The translations under genes and the position numbers were made by a program. From Dechloromonas sp. (GTDB taxonomy: Bacteria; Pseudomonadota; Gammaproteobacteria; Burkholderiales; Rhodocyclaceae), in contig JAFLDQ010000016.1 in NCBI GenBank assembly GCA_017302355.1, positions 1 through 34,256 on the forward strand: a stretch of DNA of 34,256 bases, read 5' to 3'. Position 1 is the stretch's first letter, and the number at the start of each line of letters is the position of its first letter. The notes beneath the pieces are model-generated. The model was not told the DNA's origin. It did not search any database and was given only the letters and a program-made list of their open reading frames with translations. This document shows positions 25,879-34,256 of the stretch, in pieces.

Positions 25879-26532
25879 ATGCTGACCATCCGTAACCTGC
25901 TCGCGGGCGACATCGATTCCGCCATTGCCCTGCAGACCCGCGTCTATCCGGCGATTCCGCCTTTCCACGCGGACCAGTTCGCCCACCTGCTGGAAGTCTT
26001 TCCGCGCGGCCAGTTCGCCGCGCTTCTCGAGGAGCGGCTGGTCGGAATCGCCGTCTCCCTCGTGGTCGTCTGGGAGCGCTACAGCGTGCACCACACCTGG
26101 GCCAGCATCACCGACGCCGGCACGTTCCGCACCCACAATCCCGACTTCGGCCACACGCTCTATGGCGCGGAGGTCTGCGTCAGCCCCGAGGAGCGCGGCC
26201 ACGGCATCGGCCACGCGCTCTACGAGGCACGCCGCAACCTGTGCCGGGCCATGAACCTCAAGCGCATCATCGCAGGCGGCCGTCTGCCCGGCTACGCCCG
26301 GCACGCCACCCGGATGACGCCCGGGGAATACGCCAAGCGCGTCATCTGGGGCGAGTTCCACGATCCGGTGCTGCGTTTCCAACTCGACGAAGGGTTCGAC
26401 TACTGCGGCATCCTGCATGGATACCTGCCGACCGATCAGGAATCGCTGGGCAACGCCAGCCTGATCGTCTGGCTCAACCGGGAACACGACCCGTCGCGGC
26501 CCACCCAACTGCCAGGAAAGGATTTCCCATGA
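25879..26532 (+). CDS. GNAT-family N-acetyltransferase paired with a nitrilase-type hydrolase
   Basis: This 217-aa GNAT acetyltransferase transfers acetyl from acetyl-CoA to an unknown amine. Motif A with the acetyl-CoA pyrophosphate loop is EVCVSPEERGHGIGHALYEARRNL at about residues 97-120. Downstream sequence (RIIAGGRLPGYARHA, VLRFQLDEGFDY) resembles the N-terminal half of fused GNAT / carbon-nitrogen hydrolase proteins such as YhcX of Bacillus. Its stop overlaps the next gene's ATG (ATGA), so the two subunits are made from one message. The MLTIRNLLAGDIDSAI start matches GNAT beginnings. TTGACG (25795-25800) and TACACT (25823-25828) lie upstream but are 22 bp apart, too wide for a confident promoter. 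Confidence 0.88.
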   Translation: MLTIRNLLAGDIDSAIALQTRVYPAIPPFHADQFAHLLEVFPRGQFAALLEERLVGIAVSLVVVWERYSVHHTWASITDAGTFRTHNPDFGHTLYGAEVCVSPEERGHGIGHALYEARRNLCRAMNLKRIIAGGRLPGYARHATRMTPGEYAKRVIWGEFHDPVLRFQLDEGFDYCGILHGYLPTDQESLGNASLIVWLNREHDPSRPTQLPGKDFP

Positions 26533-27401
26533 AGGTTCGCATCGCTTCCATCCAGTACCAGCTGCGCCATATCGAGGACTGGGACGGCTTTGCCCGGCAG
26601 GTCGACTTCGTCCTCAACGCCGCCGCCGAATACCGTCCGCAGTTCGTCCTGCTGCCCGAGCTGTTCACCACGCAACTGCTGTCCTTCATGGACAACGACG
26701 ATGTCCCCAGCGCCGTGCGCGGATTGTCCGAATATACGGCGCCGTACATCGAACTGCTTCGCGCCCATGCCGTGCGCCACGGCTACTATCTGATCGGCGG
26801 CACGCACCCGAACATCCGTGACGGCCAACTCCTCAATAGCGCCTTCCTGTTCACGCCGGGGGGCAAGGTCCATCTGCAGGACAAGATCCACCGCACGCGC
26901 TGGGAGAAGGAAAAGTGGAACAGCGATCATGGCGATGTCCTCAACGTTTTCCAGACGCCGCACGGCAAGATCGCCATCCTGATCTGTTACGACATCGAAT
27001 TCCCCGAACTGGCGCGCCGCGCCGCCGAGGAAGGCGCCGAGATCGTCTTCGTTCCCTCGTGCACCGACGACCGTCAGGGTTTCCTGCGCGTCCGCTACTG
27101 TTGCCACGCCCGCGCCATCGAGAATCAGATCTATGTCGCGATGACCAGCACCGTCGGCAATCTGCCGGTCGCCGGACTGCGTCTCCACTACGGTCAGGCG
27201 TCAATCATCACGCCGTCGGACTTTCACTTCGCGCGTGACGGGATCGCCGCCGAAGGCGTCATCAACGAGGAACAGATCGTCGTGGCCGATGTGGATCTGG
27301 CCTATCTCCACGAAAACCGGCTCAATGGAACGACGATCCCGCTGCTCGACAAGCGCCACGAGTTCTACGAAAACCGCCCCGTCGTCGTCGTTGCCGACTG
27401 A
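26529..27401 (+). CDS. Carbon-nitrogen hydrolase (nitrilase superfamily amidase)
   Basis: This 290-aa nitrilase-superfamily enzyme has the complete Glu-Lys-Cys triad: Glu44 in LLPELFTTQ, Lys120 in LQDKIHRTRW and Cys154 in ILICYDIEFPE. It should hydrolyse an amide or related C-N bond; the substrate is not known. It begins MKVRIASIQYQLRHIEDWDG. The ATG at 26529 overlaps the GNAT stop by four bases. In other bacteria the two domains are often one polypeptide (GNAT N-terminal, hydrolase C-terminal), so this pair is probably a functional unit acting on the same metabolite. An in-frame upstream extension into the GNAT gene is rejected. Confidence 0.92.
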   Translation: MKVRIASIQYQLRHIEDWDGFARQVDFVLNAAAEYRPQFVLLPELFTTQLLSFMDNDDVPSAVRGLSEYTAPYIELLRAHAVRHGYYLIGGTHPNIRDGQLLNSAFLFTPGGKVHLQDKIHRTRWEKEKWNSDHGDVLNVFQTPHGKIAILICYDIEFPELARRAAEEGAEIVFVPSCTDDRQGFLRVRYCCHARAIENQIYVAMTSTVGNLPVAGLRLHYGQASIITPSDFHFARDGIAAEGVINEEQIVVADVDLAYLHENRLNGTTIPLLDKRHEFYENRPVVVVAD

Positions 27402-27404
27402 CAC

Positions 27405-27446
27405 CCCGCTCCCTCGGCGACGCGGCGACTCTTGGTCCGGAGCGGG
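27405..27446. terminator. Inverted repeat between convergent hydrolase and dtd genes
   Basis: CCCGCTCC (27405-27412) and GGAGCGGG (27439-27446) are perfect complements flanking 26 bases in the 52-bp gap between two convergent genes. It could serve as a bidirectional terminator, but the loop is long and there is no clear T-tract on either side. Confidence 0.3.
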
Positions 27447-27453
27447 CGCTCGC

Positions 27454-27906
27454 TTACTCCGTTGACCGCGAATCGATGCATACCGTTACCGGCCCGTCGT
27501 TGACCAGGCTGACCTGCATGTCGGCGCCGAACACCCCGGTCGCCACCGGCCTGCCCAGTTCCCGACCCAGCTTCGCGACAAAGCGCTCGAACAGGGGCTG
27601 CGAAACATCACCCCGGGCCGCCCTGCTCCACGACGGCCGGTTGCCCTTTTTGACCGCCGCATACAGCGTGAACTGCGAAACCGCAAGAATCCCGCCGCCG
27701 ACTTCCTGAACACTGCGATTCATTACCCCGGAATCGTCGGCGAACAGGCGCATCCGGACGACCTTCCCGGCCATCCAGGCGAGATCGGTTTCGCTGTCCG
27801 TATCCTCGAAACCGGCGAGCACCAGCAGTCCGGGCCCGATTTTCCCGGTCACCTGGCCGTCGACCGCAACGGCGGCCTCGCGAACCCGTTGCAACACCAC
27901 CCGCAT
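27454..27906 (-). CDS. dtd: D-aminoacyl-tRNA deacylase Dtd
   Basis: This 150-aa cytosolic enzyme removes D-amino acids (and glycine mischarged on tRNA-Ala) from tRNAs. It starts [33 protein letters not shown]. The two active-site cross-strand motifs are present: SQFTLY at about residue 77 and NDGPVT at about 137, with the Gly-cisPro dipeptide inside the second. The ATG at 27906 has GGGGAG upstream; an eight-codon longer frame is rejected. It is convergent with the hydrolase gene. The 244-bp region upstream (27907-28150) holds nothing else I recognise. Confidence 0.97.
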   Translation of the reverse strand: MRVVLQRVREAAVAVDGQVTGKIGPGLLVLAGFEDTDSETDLAWMAGKVVRMRLFADDSGVMNRSVQEVGGGILAVSQFTLYAAVKKGNRPSWSRAARGDVSQPLFERFVAKLGRELGRPVATGVFGADMQVSLVNDGPVTVCIDSRSTE

Positions 27907-28150
27907 CGTTCTCCCCCGACCTTGACCCACGAGATGGAAACGCGCTCCCGCCGGAGCCCGTCAAAGTCTACCCGAAACGGGCGCACCCGCGACAGTCGCC
28001 GGCCGCCGTGACCCGATTCCAGCAGCCTTCCTGTCCCGTGGGCGGATGGATCCGCGTCGTGTTGCCGAACAGCTTGGGCTTCCACTGGTTGGCGCGGCCG
28101 CCAACGAACATCGACCCCGCCGACGCTACATCTGCGACGCCGGATAGCCC

Positions 28151-28987
28151 TCAGAAAACGAAGTTCACGCCCAGCGCCAAGCCACCCTGGGTCAGACTCT
28201 TGATCAGCTCGTCGCCATTCTGGTCAAACGACAGGTAGCGATAGTCGAGTCTCACGTCGCCCCAGGGATAGGCATGGCCGATCCCCGCGGCTGCCTGCCA
28301 GGTGGTCACCGAGTCGCCGCCCCCGACATCGAGATGGAAGGGAACGAACCAGTTGGTCTCGCCCAGCCTGACTCGCCCCTTGACGCCGACGATGCCGGTC
28401 GTCACGCTCTGCGACTTGCTGACGTTGCCCGACCGCGGGAAGACGATCGTATGGCCGTTCGGCCCGGTCAACGCGGCATCGAGATTCCAGTTGGCGCTGG
28501 CCTCGAGCCAGAGATAACGGAAGCCGGCAATCAGATCGACGGTCGCGCCAGGTTCGCGGACGACCGAATAACCGCCGACCATCGACCAGATGACCGTCTT
28601 CAGCGCAGTTTCGCCGTCTGCATCGAAGACCTGGGCCGGGCCGCCGCCCGGGGTTTTCACTTTGGTCGTGCTCTTGCCATCGCCCAGGTGCAGGTAGATG
28701 AAGTCGGTCCCCACCAACCACTTCGCGTATCGCGCCTCCCCGGCAAGAAGCGCCGCCATTCTCAGATCCCGCAACCATTCATCGGGGGCCATGGAAATCT
28801 CGCTTTCCACATGGGACGCGGCCACCGGCCCGAACTTCAGATTGGTCTTGATGGTCGGTAGCCACAGGTAGGGCATCAGCGAGAACTCCCATCGCTGCGC
28901 CGACTCCTCGGCAGTGGCGGCCTGCGGCGCGGTCAGGCTGGCAACCGCCGCCAGAATCGCTGCGGTCTTCCTTGTTGACAGTTTCAT
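28151..28987 (-). CDS. Probable outer-membrane beta-barrel protein
   Basis: This 278-aa protein has a signal peptide (MKLSTRKTAAILAAVASLTAPQAATA, cleaved before EESAQRW). The mature part has alternating hydrophobic/polar strands, such as WEFSLMPYLWLPTIKTNLKF, VDLIAGFRYLWLEASANW and WFVPFHLDVGGGDSVTTWQAAAGIGHAYPWGDVRLDYRYLSF. It ends in Phe (LGVNFVF), the typical C-terminal signature of outer-membrane barrels. I do not recognise a specific transport function; it resembles uncharacterised 8-12-strand barrels. The ATG at 28987 has GGAGG nine bases upstream, while the longer open frame to 29104 lacks a signal peptide. It is divergent from the SYLF lipoprotein gene. Confidence 0.8.
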   Translation of the reverse strand: MKLSTRKTAAILAAVASLTAPQAATAEESAQRWEFSLMPYLWLPTIKTNLKFGPVAASHVESEISMAPDEWLRDLRMAALLAGEARYAKWLVGTDFIYLHLGDGKSTTKVKTPGGGPAQVFDADGETALKTVIWSMVGGYSVVREPGATVDLIAGFRYLWLEASANWNLDAALTGPNGHTIVFPRSGNVSKSQSVTTGIVGVKGRVRLGETNWFVPFHLDVGGGDSVTTWQAAAGIGHAYPWGDVRLDYRYLSFDQNGDELIKSLTQGGLALGVNFVF

Positions 28988-29205
28988 CCGATCGATCCTC
29001 CGCGCTGAACAACTTCCTCCTGAGTCACCTGCCAAGCCGCACCCCGTCAGGGTGAACCCCGATTTCGCCCATGGTAACCATTTCCCAGGCAAAGCAATGA
29101 ACACTTTGCGTCGATCCGTAAGTGCTGTCGAAGATGTTGCAAGGGGCTCTGCTCACGCTTGACCTTTGCTGCTATATTTCCCGCTGGCCATTTGAGGACA
29201 CCTCC

Positions 29206-29781
29206 ATGAAACTGAAGACATCGCTGATGATTGCCACCTTTTCCGGCATCCTCGCCGCCTGCCAGAGTTCTCCGACGTCGCAGGCAGGAAACCTGACGCA
29301 GGAACAGATCGCCGAGAAGCGGGACACGATCCTCAACATGGCCGACAAGGCCTTGACCAGGCTCTACGCCCACAACCCGGGCGTGCGCAAGGAACTCGAA
29401 CAGGCCGCGGGCTACGGGGTATTCGACGTGACCGCCATCAATGCCGTGCTGCTGGTCGGCTCCCGCGGGCCGGGCGTGATCTTCGACAACAAGACCAGGA
29501 AGCCCACCTTCATGCAGTCGATGCGGGCTGGAACCGGGCCGGGGCTGGGTTATCAGGAACTCTACCAGATCTTCGTCTTCAAGTCGCGCGAAGCGCTCGA
29601 TCAGTTCAGGGTCGGCGACAAGATCGGCGGCGACCTCATGGCATCGACGACGGTCGGCACAACCGCCGTACAGATTTCCGCCAATCCGTACATCAACGTC
29701 TATCAACTCAGCGAAAAGGGATATGCCCTCCAGGCCAACTATGGCGGAGCGGTCTATATCGTCGACCCCGACCTCAATTGA
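29206..29781 (+). CDS. YSC84/SYLF-domain lipoprotein
   Basis: This 191-aa protein has a lipoprotein signal (MKLKTSLMIATFSGILAAC, lipobox LAAC). It is followed by a SYLF/YSC84-like domain, a lipid-binding fold: ELEQAAGYGVFDVTAINAVLLVGSRGPGVIFDNKTRKPTFMQ, GTGPGLGYQELYQIFVFKSREALDQF and YALQANYGGAVYIVDPDLN. It is probably anchored in the outer membrane facing the periplasm. Its role is unknown; the family binds phosphoinositides in eukaryotes, and bacterial ligands are unclear. The start at 29206 is chosen for the lipobox; an earlier in-frame ATG at 29122 would hide it. The gap upstream (28988-29205) holds the divergent control region; I could not assign a promoter. Confidence 0.85.
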   Translation: MKLKTSLMIATFSGILAACQSSPTSQAGNLTQEQIAEKRDTILNMADKALTRLYAHNPGVRKELEQAAGYGVFDVTAINAVLLVGSRGPGVIFDNKTRKPTFMQSMRAGTGPGLGYQELYQIFVFKSREALDQFRVGDKIGGDLMASTTVGTTAVQISANPYINVYQLSEKGYALQANYGGAVYIVDPDLN

Positions 29782-29821
29782 CCCACTGGCGCTGGCAATC
29801 CACACCCCCGCGAAACGGAAA

Positions 29822-29836
29822 GCCCCATTCCGGGGC
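29822..29836. terminator. Short hairpin between the SYLF gene and gyrB (convergent)
   Basis: GCCCC-ATTCC-GGGGC forms a 5-bp perfect stem. On the minus strand it is followed by TTTCCGTTTC, a modest T-rich tract, so it best fits a terminator for gyrB. It could also stop the lipoprotein transcript, which is followed by GTCTTCCTC. Confidence 0.5.
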
Positions 29837-29862
29837 GTCTTCCTCGCACGAGCCGTGACCGG

Positions 29863-32346
<2,484 letters not shown>

Positions 32347-32362
32347 TCACCAGGAGGTAAAA

Positions 32363-32644
32363 ATGGCCAAGACCAACGCACAACGACAGTCGGAATACCG
32401 GGAACGTCATCTGAAAGATGAAAACGGACACGGCGATCGGCTGAATATCGTTCTTCATTTCCACGCCAAACGTGCACTCGAACGTCTGGCATTCTGTTAC
32501 GGCGTAACGCAACAGGAGTTCCTGGAGGGGCTTCTTCGTCAGGCCGATAGCGACGCCGCAACGCAGGCGTCGAGGCTTCCCAATGGCAGCGCCGACTACT
32601 ACGAGAAACAGCGTCGATTGGGTCCGGAAATCGTTACGCCGTAA
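32363..32644 (+). CDS. Small ribbon-helix-helix-like DNA-binding protein (putative autoregulator)
   Basis: This 93-aa protein starts MAKTNAQRQSEYRERHLKD after an excellent AGGAGGT ribosome site (32352-32358). Its middle segment reads as a beta strand (RLNIVLHF), a helix (AKRALERLAFCYG), a turn (VTQ) and a helix (QEFLEGLLRQADSD). This is the pattern of ribbon-helix-helix (Arc/MetJ-like) repressors. Similar short proteins beginning MxKTxAxRQxxYR occur on plasmids and accessory islands (recalled, not searched). Three GTTAC-N3-GTAAC palindromes lie before, within and across the stop codon, so autoregulation is likely. No toxin or Par partner lies next to it. The frame extends upstream to 32252, but the ribosome site decides for 32363. 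Function is inferred only. Confidence 0.7.
   Translation: MAKTNAQRQSEYRERHLKDENGHGDRLNIVLHFHAKRALERLAFCYGVTQQEFLEGLLRQADSDAATQASRLPNGSADYYEKQRRLGPEIVTP
32496..32508. promoter_or_regulatory. Palindromic operator copy 2, inside the small RHH-like gene
   Basis: GTTACGGCGTAAC has the same five-base arms and 3-base spacer as the copy upstream. It lies within the codons for CYGVTQQ of the protein. Confidence 0.5.
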
Positions 32645-32645
32645 C
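32633..32645. promoter_or_regulatory. Palindromic operator copy 3, across the stop codon of the small gene
   Basis: GTTACGCCGTAAC covers the last codons and the TAA stop of the small gene. Together the three copies are spaced 164 and 137 bp apart. Arms are identical and the spacers are TGC, GGC and GCC. Confidence 0.5.
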
Positions 32646-32768
32646 GAAATTCGCCCCGACTGACACGCACTAAAAACACCAAAGACATTTATTCGGGTGA
32701 GCTAGAAACTTGACCCGAGTAAGCGTCTTGGAGTACAACCCATCAACCCCGCGTCGCTACGCTCCGAC

Positions 32769-32833
32769 TGTCCAGTTTCGCGTGGAATCACTGTCCAGTT
32801 TGGCGTGGAATGAGTGTCCAGTTTGCGTGGAAT
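32769..32833. mobile_element. Three tandem IS21-like terminal repeats (element end remnant)
   Basis: TGTCCAGTTTCGCGTGGAAT (32769-32788), TGTCCAGTTTGGCGTGGAAT (32792-32811) and TGTCCAGTTTGCGTGGAAT (32815-32833) repeat with a 23-bp period. They are followed by ACACAC. Multiple short repeats of this TGTCCAGTTT...GGAAT kind are characteristic of IS21-family ends, where the transposase binds. No istA or istB gene is visible, so this is a solo end or relic. Its presumed outer tip lies near 32840, about 40 bp before the WD40-GTPase start. The rest of 32646-32876 holds no gene I can support. Confidence 0.5.
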
Positions 32834-32876
32834 ACACACTTCTGCTGTGAGGGTCAGCGTCTTAGCTCTGCGGCAC

Positions 32877-34256
32877 ATGGCGAAACATCCGGGATATTGG
32901 GGCGGCAAGTATAACGGCATACAGCTATAAGTCGAAGAACTTATCCAGGAGCGCTTAGCATCGGATGAAGCTGAGATCGTTTTGTATAACGCTTCTGACC
33001 CTTCCCATCTTCAGGAAATGGTCCGGCTTCGGCAGCACACTGGGCCAGTTTATAGCCTAGCTTGGTCCGCACACGGCCAGCACCTGGCATCGGGTGGCCA
33101 TGACTGCACCATACGACTATGGGGATGGAGCAATAGTGCCCGAACTTGGCGCGTACATACCCAGTTCCCTGTCGATGGGCATCAGGGACACCGCGGTGGA
33201 ATCAACTCTCTCGATTGGTGGCGCGGAGATGATGGCAGCACTCACCTGATTTCCGGCTCTCAAGACGGGACAGTGAAAGTCTGGAACGTGGAGGACAAGT
33301 TAGAGCTTCCCACACGGCTTCGGTGTCACAACGGGAGTGTCAACAGTCTAAGCTGCTGGAGAGGTACAGATTTCTTTGCCTCCGCCGCTGATGACGGGTT
33401 TATCTTCATCCACACTCTTGCTCCTCCTCGCACGAGCAGAGTACTTGAGGGTCACACTGCGGCCATCAAACGAATTGACTTCAGTGCCGACGGTAGTATC
33501 TTGGCTTCGAAAGCCTATGATGATTCGGTCAGACTCTGGTCCACTGCGACCTGGGAGCAAGTTCAACTCATCGACGAGCCAGGCGCACACACTGCTGACC
33601 CCCAGCATAACACTGACTGGCACGCTGGCATGGCGTTCCATCCGCGAACGAGGCATCTGGCAACGCTGGATTGTTGCGATAAGGCCATTCGAATATGGAT
33701 ACCGGATAGCACTTCCCATGGAAGGCCATCGGACAATCAGAACGTCACGACAGGCTATATCTCTGCCAAGGTCGTCTTGATCGGCAGGAGTGACGTCGGC
33801 AAGACCAGCCTGTTAACGCGATTGCTGGAGCGACGCTACATTTCACATAATCAACGTGCAACCACTCATGGGATGCATGTCGTACGCATGGACGCCAACG
33901 ATTTTCACCACAACATGGCACCACGCAACGGAGCAGTGTTGTCGCTTGCCTTCTGGGACCTAGGGGGACAGGATCATTACCAATTGGTACACCAACTCTT
34001 CTTGCATGACACCACTCTGGCATTGATACTTGTTGATCCCACGCGAGGAAGCGAAGCGCTAGATGATGCTCTTCGTTGGTCTCAGGCGCTTGAGCGGCAC
34101 ATGCCTAATCCCGCTGCCAAGCTATTAGTTGGCTCTCGACAGGATGAGGAGAGCCCTTTGGTTGATCGTCGTCGAATCAAAGAGTTCGTGGAGGCCAACA
34201 AATTTGCCGGTTATCTTGAGGTAAGCGCACGTAATGGACGTAACATTGAAGAACTC
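32877..34256 (+). CDS. WD40-repeat / Ras-like (Roc-type) GTPase protein, 3' end outside window, early in-frame TAA
   Basis: The frame starts ATG (32877) MAKHPGYWGGKYNGIQL, meets TAA at 32928-32930, then runs open for 442 codons to the window edge. Post-stop residues VEELIQERLASDEAEIVLYN read as natural protein, so one nonsense codon seems to interrupt the gene; restart at TTG 32982 or ATG 33018 is possible. Four clear and one weaker WD40 blades follow, with endings GGHDCTIRLW, GSQDGTVKVW, AADDGFIFIH, KAYDDSVRLW and CCDKAIRIW. Next comes a small GTPase domain. G1 is GRSDVGKT (33783-33806), G3 is DLGGQ (33957-33971) and G5-like SAR is at 34224-34232. G4 is weak, SRQD instead of NKxD. G+C is near 50-55%, unlike the core block. 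It resembles the sensor/switch half of Roc-family or conflict-system proteins; the effector is not seen. Confidence 0.75.

Noticed and set aside
32702..32920. 72-codon minus-strand open frame over the IS21-like repeats
   Set aside because: It simply translates the terminal repeats; no ribosome site or family resemblance.
33376..33780. 134-codon plus-strand and 123-codon minus-strand frames in the WD40 region
   Set aside because: Overlap in other frames the continuous WD40-GTPase frame, which has clear blade and P-loop motifs.

Overview
The window is high-GC DNA (about two thirds G+C in lines I counted) from a betaproteobacterium. It is most likely a member of Rhodocyclales (the Accumulibacter / Dechloromonas / Azonexus neighbourhood). 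This is judged from the proteins and from gene order such as def-fmt-htpX, rsmB-DUF4390-ntrY-ntrX-trkA-trkH and LysM-dprA-topB. The assignment rests on recalled families, not on a search.

Layout. Bases 1-75 hold a promoter/operator-like stretch joined to the 5' fragment of priA. Bases 427-682 are a relatively AT-rich spacer with two perfect DnaA boxes, next to hemE. A long minus-strand block runs rsmB, DUF4390, ntrY, ntrX, trkA, trkH, hemE, with most junctions overlapping or tight. It is separated from def-fmt-htpX (also minus) by two plus-strand genes, an exported S1/P1 nuclease and speD. A plus-strand group LysM-dprA-topB follows, then convergent oxyR and rsuA. Next come an AtaL-like (DUF1857) gene, ABC-F ybiT, the glutathione operon gshA-gshB with apbE, a GNAT/nitrilase pair, dtd, an outer-membrane barrel protein, a YSC84/SYLF lipoprotein and gyrB.

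Origin-proximal character. Two parS-like sites (the same 14-mer in opposite orientation, 7.6 kb apart), the DnaA boxes and gyrB all suggest chromosomal DNA near the replication origin.

Broken edges. The core block is cut at both ends. priA stops after about 118 codons. gyrB lacks its first 45-50 codons, including the ATPase catalytic glutamate region. To the right of the gyrB break the DNA changes character and is near 50-55% G+C in the lines counted beyond 33 kb. It holds a near-perfect inverted repeat, a small ribbon-helix-helix-like protein with three identical-architecture GTTAC-N3-GTAAC palindromes, three IS21-like terminal repeats, and a WD40-repeat/Ras-like GTPase gene. That last gene runs off the window and carries an early in-frame TAA. 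This accessory right end is the most unusual part. The WD40-GTPase resembles the sensor/switch half of predicted NTP-dependent conflict (defence) proteins, but its effector lies outside the window.
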